A stretch of DNA of 64,000 bases from Anticarsia gemmatalis (lineage: Eukaryota; Arthropoda; Insecta; Lepidoptera; Erebidae): the NCBI RefSeq assembly GCF_050436995.1, contig NC_134771.1, positions 6,303,501 through 6,367,500 on the forward strand, written 5' to 3'. A program made the translations under genes and the position numbers. Positions 42,835-56,200 of this stretch are shown here, one piece after another. Under the pieces are notes generated by a model. The model made no database searches and was not told the DNA's origin. It saw nothing but the letters and a program-made list of their open reading frames with translations. Position 1 is the first letter of the stretch. Each line of letters starts with the position of its first letter.

Positions 42835-43070
42835 GATCACTTGTTATAACGGTGAAGGAAAACATCGTGATGAAATCTTGCATGTTGATGAGTTGCTGAT
42901 TACCACCACTTATTCAGATTTATGGCTTCAAAGTTTACCTGATTACGGAAGACCCAGTAGTCGCCTAAAAGGTAGTGAAAGGCCAGAGGAGGAAAAACCT
43001 TAATATGAAGATTCCTACGACGGACCACACTCTGTCTGAAGTGACCCGTGCCCAGCAGTGGGCTCACAAA
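42835..43070 (+). mobile_element. Diverged copy of the CCCAGCAGTGGG element
   Basis: GGTGAAGGAAAACATCGTGA start and GTGCCCAGCAGTGGGCTC end, with a poorly matching middle. Confidence 0.5.
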
Positions 43071-43074
43071 ACAT

Positions 43075-43200
43075 ACATAAAATCACACCTTCCTCCCATA
43101 GAGGCAGGCAGAGACCAAAGAATGCCACTTGATACAAACCTTACAAACTTCCCTTGCTTCATTCACATCCATACATGTTGTCATACAGGCCTCTTATGAC
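43075..43200. repeat. Dispersed repeat (GGCAGGCAGAGACC family)
   Basis: CATACATAAAATCACACCTT, GAGGCAGGCAGAGACC and CATACATGTTGTCATACAGG blocks. Confidence 0.55.
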
Positions 43201-45326
43201 TGCAATACTATCATGATGTAGGTAGATGCTCCCAGCATGCTTCCAATACACTTGTTATCTTACTTATTGGCACCTTTATATTGATTTAATTTATTTATAT
43301 TATGACCTATGAGTGTTCGGTAGTGTTGGTAGCAGCCTTACATCATCAAAGATTTATACCTAATAGAAAGATTATTAAAACTAATTGGCGATTAAAAAGA
43401 GTGGCCAGGAGTTTGTTGGCAGCTCTTCTCATTGGCCCTACCTTGCGAACTGGCGGTAAATTCACTCTCTGTATCATTGACTATCATAAGTGTCAGCATT
43501 TGACCTAAATGAATAAATGATTTGATTTTGGACAGGTTTAAATAAAACGTATATAAATGAGTTACATATTTATTACATACACGATCATCATACAAAGCCT
43601 ACAACTAACTACCGACCATTAAATATCAACATGTAACAGAAAAGTTTAATAAAACATTAGTTTCCATTTAATTTTCATTTGGTTTTAAGAGATTATATAT
43701 AAGCTTATATACTACAGTTATATGTATCAAAAACTACGATTTTATATATTTATTTTTTTGTATAATTAGTATAAGTTTACAAGCTGTTTCGTTGTTATGT
43801 TTAGAACGTTAAAAAAATTAAAAAAAAAGAATAATTGCATTGCTTTTTCCGTCAAAAAATATTTCCAGGTCTTAGAAAATAAAGACCTTAATGTAGTAAA
43901 TTGCATTTTTTTTAAACTTGTCCAGTTTCTTAAAACTTAAATGTCTCATTTTAATTTGCTCTTAAAATTCAAATTTGTATTAAAATTTGAATTTAAAAGT
44001 TTTTATCAACGTTCTAAACATAACACTTATATTACAGATTATACATTTATATAATAATATTATTATTTAATTTAATAAGACACACGAATTTAGCCCGACA
44101 CGATCACTCGTGCAACTACGCAATAATTATAATAATAATTATTAATAATCCCTATAATAATATACCGTAAAATGGGGGTTACTTTAGAAAAAAAAATAGG
44201 TTAATTTGATTATATAGAAATAAGTAAATAGCTCGAAAAGCTAGCGACGAGTTAAGTTTTCTAGTTCTTGGTACTAAATATCGCTATAAAAAAATTTGTT
44301 GCATTTCAAATAGTGTAATTGACCTTAAAAATGCCACTTCTTTCCATTTTAAAGTAACCCCGATCTACCAGTAGTAATAATTTCATATTAAATAATAAAA
44401 AAACTGCATTTTCATGTGCTCAACATAAATAATCTCTATGTACGTAAAAAAATTGCATATAAGATTTTTTTTTATCGATTTTTTGTACATAATAATATCG
44501 AATTTTTACAGGGCACTTATACACTAGTATAGTAATATAATTCAAAGGCCTGTTTTTAACTTCTAGATAAGTATTAGATAGGTCATCTAATAGATTGCAA
44601 TCCGTTATGACGTCACTGAAAAATAAGGTTCATGACCTCTGCGACCTTGAAAATATTATAAGATCATTTTTTTCTTACACGTTATCTAGTAGATAAGTTA
44701 TCGAACACTTATTTGGAAGTTTTAAAACTGGTCTTTTATATTAATATTTTATTATATTCTAAATCTAATAGAATTGGTGTTTTGTTACCTCCAGTGGACG
44801 TTTCGCTTTCGCGGGCTTTTATATACTAAGGTTATATACTTATATAATAATCGACTCAAAAATATATAAGGTCGAATTAATTTTCAAGCTGCGAATAAGG
44901 CACGTATATAAGAAAAATATTAAATTTTCAAATATTTTCATACTACCTGACCGTTTAGTACAAAAATACTCGAAAACATCAACTGCCACTATGAATTATT
45001 AATAATCTATTTTTTGTATATAATTTTTCATCAAACTGTTGTTTTTCACGCGACATCGCCCGAAGTCAGCATCACTACGCTAAAAATAAAAAACAAATAC
45101 GTTTTTTTTTCGATTTAAATGCTTTTTTTGTTATTGAAGCTGCTATTTTTCACATTTATTTACACAGCATTCACTTGAAATATATTAATATTTAGAAGCG
45201 AACATCTAACACGACACTTACTTATTTGCTATCGGCTAAATACTCAAACCACACTCAATTTTAAGTCAACACTTAATTATCGTACTATCACTCCTTTAAC
45301 ATGAGTTGCCGATAATATTTCTTATA
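43201..45326. other. AT-rich intergenic DNA
   Basis: No gene seen. A fold-back element at about 44550-44730 has arms AACTTCTAGATAAGTATTAG / TATCTAGTAGATAAG with CAGTTTTAAAACTTCC-type ends. Confidence 0.5.
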
Positions 45327-45500
45327 AAAGACAACTCCCGCACTAAGAATTGCTCTTGTGTCTTAACTTTTACAAAGATATAACCAGACCCAAAGCTATT
45401 TGTGGATCGCACAAATAATTGCTCCCTTTGGGAATCGAACCCACGACCTCCCGGCGCAATGGTCGCGGCGTAACCTTAACCACTGCGCCACGGAGGCAGT
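45327..45500 (-). mobile_element. tRNA-headed SINE (family 1)
   Basis: Reverse copy; GGGAATCGAACCCACGACC marks the B box and GCGCCACGGAGGCAGTC the head. Confidence 0.75.
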
Positions 45501-47246
45501 CAATTAAAATCAAATAATTTAGATCAAATATTGACACTTATGATAGTCGTTACAATTACTGAATCTACCACTAGCTCGGAAAGTGTACAGCCTTATGAGA
45601 AGAGCTAGCAACAAACTCACACACTCTTTTCAATCGACATATTTTTGAGTAGCACTAAAATTGAGTGTTGTTTTGTTACAGACATATTAATAGCCATATA
45701 CTGAAGCAGCACTCAAATGTATGTAACGCTTTCAATCTCAAGTATTGAGCTTTGAAACGGTACTTAACTCTGAGTTTTAATAACTTTCTTTAGTACTCTA
45801 AACTAAGGTCTAGATTTATATAAAGACCTTAATAAAATATCATTTATATTACATTGGTTTCTAAGTGAATGCTGCGTATAAGTTAGTATTAATTTTTAAT
45901 ATTAGTATTAAATATAAATCTTTTTAGTATAATTGCACCATACAAACACTGTTTTATTATTGCGTCCCGTTTGTTTGTCAAGAAAGAGAGAGATAGCTAT
46001 ATAATTTAAGTACTTTTTTTGAAGTAACTGCCAATATACATAAGCTACGAATTTAGCTGCACTTAGACTAAAAGTTGTCCAAATTATATTACAAAAATCA
46101 CAATTAAAATTCTCACTATTCACTAAAAAATACTAATTTTAATAAGTATATAATTTGCTTTAAAGTTTTAATTATATTCAATAATCATTAATAAAAGTAT
46201 ATTCAAAATTTTAAATAATCTTCATATTTTCGCAATTAAGAAAATCCGGATAATTATTCATTTATCTGTTCGGTAGACTATCTTATAGATAAGTCCATGT
46301 TACCGGCCCATAATATAAAAAAATCGTAAAAAATCTTTTTTTTAATTATATTGTTAATATAAAACGCACAGGACGCAATAATAACAGTTAGTATAAACGT
46401 CTCAATATATGTATAATAATAATATAATTTATAAAATTATATAACTCGAAAAATGGCACATAGTGTTATATAGAGGGCTGCATTTACTTTATTTACTCAT
46501 GAGATCGAAACTATGTATATTAGACTCCACATGACGCACGCACATAAAAAATAATATTTTATCACTAGAAAACTGGCTCGAATTCGTCCAGGTATTGTAT
46601 AATTTTTTCCCGTCGATCCCATTCCCATGGGATTGTTGATCCCATCGATCCTATTCATACCTCATCCCGATTGTGTATATAAAAAACTATTTAGTTTTGT
46701 TGTTCAAAAGTTTTGCGCATATATAAAAAGACATTACTATATAATAGATAGATTTTCAGTAATACGACATTTTTCGAACTGTTGTTATATTTGTTCATAA
46801 AGAATTTTATTGCGTTTATTATAAATCGGATTTTAAAAATTATTTTAAATCTGACTGCTGAGAGTTTTCCAAAATCTTTAATTAAACTTTTAAATAGTAT
46901 TATGCGCGCGCAAATGTGGATATATCACTATTATTAATCACGAAATATATATTTTTTTGTTTACTAAGCTGCTTTGTTCAATATATATTTACTAAATATA
47001 TATTTATATAACAGCCCTAAATTAAATATATAGTTTTGTAAAGGCACGACCGATCGGAAACGAATATATTTATATATTATATACATATTTATATATAATA
47101 TACATGGCACGAGTGGTTACAATAAAGGCATCTAGTTATAAGGACCCCACAGGGCTAGCACTTTGTGAACCGTGGGTTTGTTGCCCAGCGGTGGGATACG
47201 AGAGTGGGCTTTCAGAGATCGATACATTTTTGTATATATTATTATA
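45501..47246. other. AT-rich intergenic DNA
   Basis: No supported gene or element; low-complexity TATATA-rich stretches around 46920-47105. Confidence 0.5.
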
Positions 47247-47461
47247 TTAGGTCGGGGGAAAAATCATTTCGCATTATAGTATGTATGAACTTGTAATAAA
47301 ATCTCTTTGGCTTTAAGAATCACAAATGAGTACACGGTTCATTAGGTTTTTTTCAGTGAGCTCATGAGGTACCAAAATATCGAGATTTTTTGCGTAGAGA
47401 AAAGATTTTATTACAAGTTCATACAATTACTATAAAGCGAAAAGACTTTTCCCTGACCTAA
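47247..47461. mobile_element. Mariner-type MITE
   Basis: TTAGGTCGGGGGAAAAATCA end, CCCTGACCTAA end and flanking TA duplication. Its centre is in the opposite orientation to the 1938 copy (TTTGGCTTTAAGAATCAC). Confidence 0.8.
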
Positions 47462-47645
47462 TACTTTTGAAGGGAGAAAAATAGAGGATGTTGAATTTTA
47501 TCACATTTTTAAAGGTTTATATATCTGTAAATATATAATATGACACTATATTGTACATAAAATTCATTTTAATTTGGCACGAATGACTTATCTGTTTAAA
47601 ACCTCAAAGATCTAAGTTTTGCGTTCTTTGCCCACAAGTGGGATT

Positions 47646-47765
47646 ACCCCCGGATTTCTGAATACATTTAGCGGTAGTTTATCTATTCAATAGCGTTTTT
47701 TATATAAGTTTAAACGCTATTGAATAGATAAACTACCGCTAAATGTACCTCAGAAACCGGGGGTA
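47646..47765. mobile_element. Palindromic MITE, intact
   Basis: Two facing arms, CCCCCGGATTTCTGAATACA... and ...TGTACCTCAGAAACCGGGGG, of about 50 bp each around a short spacer; apparent TA flanks. Confidence 0.8.
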
Positions 47766-47999
47766 CGTTATCTTAATTTATCAAGCTCAGTTATTTACCG
47801 TTGTCCACTAGTGAGTGCGTGGACATGATCTCTGAAAGCCCAGTCTCGTGCAATAACAATAATAATTGAACTCTCGCTAAATCGTAAGACACTGTAGTTC
47901 ACTTCAATAAATAAAGTAGCACCTTATAGTTAATATAGCTCTAACTTTATCAACTCTTTATAAAAAACAGTTATGTTTTTATTATACTGTGTATATTAA

Positions 48000-48235
48000 A
48001 ACCAGGTAACTGTTGTGGAGGTCAGATAGACAGTCGGTCCATGTAAAATGCTGGTATTCAGCTGCATCCGGTGAGACTGGAAGACACGTTAAATTTTGTC
48101 ATTTTCGAAGCTCTTTGACAGTCCTTACCGGTAGTCAGAAGCTTGAAAGTTTGACAACCAGTCTTACTTAGTATCGTGTTATAACCCAGGTAAGTGGGTT
48201 GTGGAGGTCAGATAGACAGTCGCTCCATGTAAAAT
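48000..48235 (+). mobile_element. Fragments of the second 5S-headed SINE tail, duplicated
   Basis: CCAGGTAACTGTTGTGGAGG and CCAGGTAAGTGGGTTGTGGA blocks, each with AGATAGACAGTCG; two partial tails in tandem. Confidence 0.55.
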
Positions 48236-49325
48236 AGTATAGTTAACTAAATTAGTAAAGTTATTTATATACACAGTATAATAAAAACACAATTGCACAT
48301 TCAATTTAGAAAAACAGACACACTTATTTTTAGAAAATTAATAAATCTTTTTGTTTAATAAAATTTTCGAGTTTTTTTTTTCAATATACAACGATTATAA
48401 CTGCGTCGATAGATATTTTGACTTTTATACTGAATATTTATTTTATTTTAATATATTTTTTATATACAAGTGTAAATAGAATTATAAAATTTCATTTTTG
48501 TTGTAAATTGTCATGGTATAATATATTTTCGAGACTAATCTGACTTACCCTGTTAGCCCAGGTACGCACTAGTGGTTAACCGCGGAAACGGTTAGCCGCG
48601 CGGTTACGCGTTTAACCGCCTGAAAATTCATGGCGATTAAAAGCGTACTATTATAGGCTGCTGTATATTATTTCTTTTGTATATAAAAAAAGACGATTCC
48701 CGCACTAAGAATTGCTCTTGTCGCGGGGACTTTTACAAACATACAAACAACGGATACAAAGTATAACCAGACCTGAAACAACTATTTGTGCATTGCAAAA
48801 ATATTTGTTTCGTGTGGGAATAGAACTGACGACCTCCAAACGCACTGGTAGTGGCGTCTAACCGTTCCCGCGGTTAACCGCTAGTGTATAAAGAGGCTTA
48901 GGTCTTATTTTTCGTCAAAATATCTATCAACTAAAGTTTATAATATTATATTAATTTTTATCGAGACATTTTTATAAACATTTCACATGTATAAATATAA
49001 TATTAAGTCCATCGAAACGTGCATAGGCATAACACTTAATTTAAAATTACCGCGGGAAACTTTACCAGTAAAAATTTTTCGGTAAAATATTTTACCCAAA
49101 AAAAATACCAGTAAAACTAAACTAGTAGATTATCCGTATAACAATCTACGCACAACATTTTACTGGTAAAACAATTTTTGAAAAAAAATATTTCACCAAC
49201 ACTCTTTACCATAAAAATTAAATTTTTATATACAGTATGTAGTATTTCTGTACACAATTTAATAAAAAAAAAGTTTCCCGCGTAATAACGTCACAATGTA
49301 CACACACACAAACACATTACACACC
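48236..49325 (-). other. Probable talin 3' UTR and downstream DNA
   Basis: Follows the talin stop on the - strand; AATAAA-type signals read near 48438-48448. A reverse family 1 SINE lies at 48690-48865, and a loosely repeated ACCAGTAAAA/TTTTACCGGT-like stretch at 49065-49210. Confidence 0.4.
48690..48865 (-). mobile_element. tRNA-headed SINE (family 1)
   Basis: GATTCCCGCACTAAGAATTG, GGGAATAGAACTGACGACC and CACTGGTAGTGGCG blocks of a reverse copy. Confidence 0.7.
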
Positions 49326-50223
49326 TTAGAAGTTGCCGAATTTCTTGGTCACAGTGGAACTCGTCTCAGACTTATGAGAACTTGTCATAACTGACTTCCT
49401 TTCAATAGTTTCCGAAGTAATGGTCTGTTTTGAAAACTTTTTATCCAAACTGTCAATTTCTTTGACCAAATCTGATGGTTTCTTCACCTTAGTAACGCTT
49501 GTAGAGGTCTGGAAATCAGACGACTGGAACTCCGAAGGCCTCATGAAAGACCTGCTAGTATCCGAACTCATTTTCGACTCTAAAGTATTGAACCTAGAGT
49601 CTAAAGTGCTGTATTTGGAGTCGTTATCGAAGGATTTTGACAGTTCGTCGATGCCATCGAGACGTATCGGTTCGTATTTTGTGTTTGTAGTTGTTAAGTT
49701 AACGGGAGAGGAGCTGTAAATCTTTGTTGTAGTGATTTTCTGAGTGCCATTAGGGATATCTTTCACTTCAGTCGTAGTCTCTTCCATGTAATTCGGCCCG
49801 CCGTACGGAGAAGCGATTCTGTCATAGTCCGGAGTGACAGCTTTCACTAATTCCGTAGATCTATCTACTTTAGGAGTAGACGTGAAAGGAGATTTCACCT
49901 CTTCGCGGACTTCGGTCTTGCTAAATTCCGTTTTAGGAAAAGAGGAATAAGATTCACTAACGATTTTAAATTCTGAGTGTTTCATACCCCCAGGGATGGC
50001 TTCCGTAGATTTTTGGTGTTCGGAAAACGTTTGTCCTACTCCATCGAAAGGTTTCTTCAGTGTGGAGTAAATAGGTTCTGGTTTGTCGTCAAATTTGAGT
50101 TCTCTGGCGTTAAATTTGGGGCTGAGCGGTGTTTTCTGTTCGTATTTGTATTGTGTGTCCTTGTAGTCGTAATGGTCTGTGACGTCGAGCGGGCGGGGCG
50201 TGTCGTACAGCCGCGTCTCGTAG
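49326..50223 (-). CDS. rhea: Talin gene, last coding exon (tail)
   Basis: Acceptor CCCTTGCAG in - orientation; 298 residues to TAA at 49326-49328. Low-complexity, phosphorylatable tail with many Ser/Thr/Tyr (YETRLYDTPRPLDVTDHYDY; SRSFMRPSEFQSSDFQTSTS), ending TSSTVTKKFGNF. No folded domain recognised. Confidence 0.85.
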
Positions 50224-53200
50224 CTGCAAGGGTTAATGTTGGTTATACTGTGAAGTAGTAGTAGGGTTAAGTTGTTGTACTGTTTGTAGGTTACAGTTTA
50301 AAAATTCGTTGGATTATATCTTATGGATGTGAAAATAAAATAAATAATTATTTATTGAAGGTTTTTATAATAGGTAATTGTGTAAATGGGTTTTAAAATA
50401 CCTTCATTGCATCATATTTATTGTTTAACTTCTATAAAAAATCAGTAAATACTAGGATTACTAGAATTATTAACGTTATTTTTCTGTACTTAAAAATTGT
50501 ACTAACAATATTTCTTTAGTTATTTAAATATAAAGATACCACAAACAGCACAAAACCAAAATATTAAAACCCAACCTAGAATTATAATAAAAAAAAAATA
50601 TTTTTTTTATGTAATAGTAATGCTAAACACAAAATAATGTTAATAAACCCAAGAGATAGAGCCGAGAGAGAATTAGACCAACACCGACATGCCATGCCAT
50701 AGACTATATATTATTAACAGGCAACACTTATTAGAAACAAGTATATTAGTAGAAAAAAAACACGATGGTTTTTAGTTAGAAAACACAGAAATTATAAACA
50801 AATTAAAAAGGGAAATTATTTCATGAATAAATTATTCAAAAATGTTGTTGACTTTTTTTGAAACTTACAAAACCAAAAAACACAATCTTCGTTCATCTCT
50901 TTCCTTTTATTCCTCCACAATACATACATACATACATACAATCACGTCTTTTTCTCATATAGGTAGGAAGACCTCAGAGAGCGACACTTGTTCCCTACAA
51001 ACATGTATCGCTTCATTCACATCCATACCACAATTTAATCCAATATTTCACAGCATTCATTTCAAATCTATTATGTAAGGCACCAAATTTGGCCTTACAA
51101 CTTGTTGACCAAATAAAAATCCTTTAAATGATTATATAAGCATGGTTTGAAGACACCTAACTCATATTCCTATTACCTTTAAGTGACTTTAAAATGATTG
51201 TCCTAGATAATTCACACTATACTATTACTATAAACACTAGAATAACTCCTGTCCTCAAATATAACTTAACCCAATTTAAACGATACCCACACTGTTTCTT
51301 TTCAAACAACACAAATGGTTTAAACATGACTCCAATAACCATTATTAAACACAATAATGAACTTTGTATAATATAACAATGCGAAATACGAAAGATATTG
51401 TCGACCTAAAAGATGACAATGAAATAAATATTGTCCTTGATCAACCGAAAATTATAATAATGTTTTTCTTTTAGAACTAACAACATAACACACAAATGAC
51501 CATGTACCCAATGACCTCCCTAAATTTGAAACATATATTTTAAAATGTAACGCCTACAGTATTCCATCTACTGCTTTTAACAGCTTACCACGATGTTCTA
51601 ACACCCTCAATGTAACACAAAAATGATCCTGACCCCATGACTCTCTCCAAAACTAAATGATTAACTTGACCCCAATACTCCCTAACATACAAAAATGACA
51701 CTGACCCCAATGACCCTCCATAAAACTGCAAAATTTAAAAATGACCCCGACCCTTTGCCCTTCTATAACTACAATCACACAAAAACGACACTATTGCAAT
51801 TGACTTACGACCCCAAAAAACAAAAATGATACGGACCCGATGACTATTCAAAACTTAATGATTACCTTGACCCCAATACTCTCTGACATCATACACAAAA
51901 ATCACCCTTACCGCAATGACTTACATCCCCAAAAACATAAAAATGACCCCCTGTGACAACATCCCTGACCCCCAACGGCCTACAGTAAACATAATCAAAC
52001 ACTCACTCACTAGACCTCCTTTAACAAGGACGCTCGCCTCGGCGGAGGTAACGGCGGTTCCCGGCGGTACGGGATCCTCTCGCCCACGAGGTGCGCCGTG
52101 CGGACCTCCGGGAGGGTCAGTGACTTCACTACCACCTCCTCTACGCTAGACCTTTACCGCATGCAGGTTACGTAGAAATTAGCTTCTCAGTAGAAATTAG
52201 TGGGATGTTATTTGTTTAAGGTATTTTTTTGGTTGTATTTGTGAATGAAAATAATGGAAAGAGCTGTCATGCTAAGTATGTGACTTGGATAATAGATTTT
52301 CATGTAAATATAGTACATTTCAGACATTTTTGATTTACACATTATTCTAAGATTTATTTTTATTTAACTGGAAAAGGTGTTAGGGAACCAATTTTGATTT
52401 AAATATATGAAAGTACTAGATAATTTAAAAGTCGCAAAAGTATCTAAAAAGGAGAGCTAAAATGTCTTCATTGTTAACATATAAAATGTACCATAGTATT
52501 TTTGTAAACAGATACAACCAAAAATCAAAATTAATATCAAATCTACTGAAAATGATTAATATGCGTTAAACAGTTCTCATTAAAAGAATATAAAAAACAC
52601 ATTATCACAACTCAAAATAACTGTACCACAGAATGAGGGTCAATGTGACCCGAAAGGGTAAGGATACCCAAAAAGAAAGTGGGAATTAACGCAACCATTT
52701 CTGATTTTAAGCATTTCTCGCGCCAAATATATCAATTTTGTATCAAATAACGACCACAAAGTAATACTAAAACCGGAACAACTATTTGTTGATTGAACAA
52801 ATATTTGTTCCGAGGAAGAATCGTACCTACGATCCCTGCAGTGGTATGGGTGTGTTTTCGCTATTACCACTACACATCGTTCAAAAAATCATAACTTGAA
52901 TTGATTGCGTTAATTCCCAATATAGGAAAACATCAATCATGCAATAAGCAGATTTTCTCGGGTCACACTGACCCACAGGTCATCGACCTACAGTACAGTA
53001 AGCACATGCCTAGTTAGTGACATAAACACAGTATATAACAGTACATAATAATTATATAATAATGGCAATTGTACAGAACGATGAAGATTCTCAACTGTTA
53101 GGGGACAAACGCGATATTTATATAGCGTTTTTACTTGACTTGGTATATACGGAAATATATGTTATTATTATACTATAAAATAGTTGGCACATTTAAATTT

Positions 53201-56200
53201 ATAGACTTTTTATAGAATTTTGATATATTTTTTTCGGAAATTTACAAAATCATAAGCCACGACTTAAATTGGAATCGAACCAGTTACTTCGTAATCTCGT
53301 GTATTCTGCAGTTAAACTCTACTTTGTTGTAACAACAAGGTCTTATATACTTCTGTTATAAAAAAAAATAAATGAGTAAAAAGCTAAAAAGATTTACATA
53401 ATCTTGCAAGGTGAAAAATTGTGTTTATAGAACGACATAGGTGACTTTTAAAGTGAGTTCAATCCTACTTATGTTATATGATTTATTTTCAGGAAGGCTG
53501 CATGTTTGTTACTCTTTAAAAAGAAAAATACTGAATGAGTTTTCATGAAATTTGGTACACATATAGTTATAACCTGAATTAACATATAGAATATATTTTT
53601 TACGGTATTGCCGGCAAAACCTAGTACCTAAATATATTAATGAAAATTGTTATAGGATATATTTAAATAGTCAAGTAAAAACAGTTTTCAGTAAGCGAAT
53701 ATACATCTTATTGTCAAAGCTAAACATTGTTTGTTCGGCATCGGCATTGTACAGGGTGTTCACAAAACATATTTACAATAAATATATATAAATGTATGTA
53801 TTTGTGTTACATCGGCGACTTACTTTCTGTTCATCGTTCTGTTTGAAGATTGTCTGGAAATTAAGTTTAGGTCAGTATCTAGGCAAGGCTAGAAGGCTAG
53901 GCTAGAAATTAAGCTAGGTCAGATAAGGCTAAGAACCGGACTGTGGGGAAGCTGGCGATTGAAATGGTTATTGTTGATATTGACTGGACAAAGGTAACAA
54001 AAACAAATCTCTGTGCTTTTTAAATTAATATTCAATTTAATTTTGGTCCCAATTTTCAAAGCTATATCTTTTACTATACCCGCACTAAGAATTGCTCTTG
54101 TGTTGCGGGGACTTTTACAAACATACAAACAACTGACACAAAGCATAATCAGACCCGAAACAATTATTTGTGGATCGCACAAATTATTGTTTCGTGTGGG
54201 AATCGAACCCACGACCTACCAACGCACTGGTACCGGCGTAACCTTAACCACTGTGCCACGGAGGCAGTCAATTAAACTGTCTTAAAGAACTTTCAGCTAA
54301 AACTAATCTATACTAATATTATAAAGCTGAAGAGTTTGTTTGTTTGAACGCGCTAATCTCAGGAACTACTGGTCCAATTTGAAAAAATCTTTCAGTGTTA
54401 AATAGTCCATATATCGAGGAAGGCTATAGGCAATAACATCACGCTACTACCATTAGGAGCGGAGTAGCAACGAAAAAAATTACAGAAACGGGGAAAATAA
54501 TGAGCCATTCTCTCGGTGACGCTCTCTCGAAGTTGCGCGGGTCAGCTAGTCTATTTATATTTATTTTATCAACTATGTCCAGTCAATATCAATAGTAACC
54601 CAGCTTATATAGCACATCAACTCGTGGGTACAATTAGAGTGATGTAGTACCAATCTGCTAACCACTTAATGACATAAGCTTGAAGTTACATGCATGTATA
54701 TATGACAAGAAAATAGTATATAATGTAGTGATACTAAATATGTATTTTTCTGTGAAAATCTATGATAACTTTTCCATATTTTTGCTTAAAATTGCCAAAT
54801 AAAAAATTAAGTGTTTTTTAATAAAATTGATAGTAGGTTTCTTTGTAAAATAAAGTTTCTTTATAAAATTAATAGTAGGTGTGTCTGTTCGTTTGGCGTG
54901 TTTTTGTGTCTAAAATACTAGCCTGGACTATGCTATTCGATAACTATTAAGAAAGCGTGAAGATCCTGAAAAAGGACCTAATAATATTATCAAACACACG
55001 AGTGGAGCCGCAGGAAAAACGTAGTCAATCGTCATTAAAGTATTATTTTAATTGCAGCCCGTAGGTCTTTAAAATATCAAGCGAAACCACACGGTAAAGT
55101 GTAGCATAGATTTTCATTCAGAAAAAAAGTATTTTATTTCTATAAAGTGTTCTATAATATTCTAAAAATATAAGTCAATGTATTTATTTCATTAAAATTA
55201 ACAAATTAATTAAATAAAATATAATTTTCCTCCTACAATTTGTCGAAAAAAAAGTACTTTTGGTGTTAATTTTATATAAAAATAATTACATCAACTTTTT
55301 TTCAAAACTTATGTGATTCTAACCTTGTTTATAAATCCTTGTGTGTTCGTTTGTGTGTAACAATCTTATAAACTAACATTATACTAATGTAGGCACGTGT
55401 CATAAGTATTTGAAGGCACTTATTATGTTTATTTAATATTTATAATTGTCCTTATCTGTGTTCCGATGGCAGCAGAAAAAGCAAGAGAAAATTAGGTTAG
55501 TAATTTTGGAAATATATTATTATAATATTAAAATGAGTACATACTAATATGCAACTTTGAAAAGGCACAACTAATATTTGAAAAATACTAAGAAAATCCC
55601 TTTTCGAAATTGCATTATTAACCAACTTAAAGAAAGGAGGAGGTTCTCAATTTGACTCTATGTTTTTTTTTTGTTAGTTATGTTTGTCAAACGGGTCCTT
55701 AAAACTATGTTTTCAAGTTGATACTAATCCATTAATACGGACTTTATGTTGACTGTTCATTGACGTGGAAAGTGACTGCGGTAAAGACAAACGGATTAGA
55801 AGCCGAGCCGCACTATAAAGATTATGTTTTTTATTGCTCTAGTTTAGCGGGAACTTTTACAAACATACAAACAACGGACACAAAATACAACCAGACCCGA
55901 AACAACTATTTGTGGATCGCACTAATAATTGTTCCATGTGGCAATCGAACCCACGACCTCTTGACGCAATGGTAGTGGCGTGGCGACCTCAACCACTGCG
56001 CCACGGAGGTCGTCGAAATCCCCACTTTTCAGTGGATTAATCCGATTGGTTAATATTATTATTTCTACGTTTCTCCTCACCGTAGCTTCACACCACGTCA
56101 ATGAACAGGCTACCTTCTTTATATAAGTATGGTAAACTCACCGAGTGGTGAAACCCTCATAATTCTGTTTGGGGTCCTCCTGAGGTCTGAAGCTGGAGAA

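Noticed and set aside
1487..56012. tRNA genes at A/B-box-like sequences
   Set aside because: Each is followed by the same SINE tail and most have disrupted arms; no cloverleaf with a clean acceptor stem was seen.
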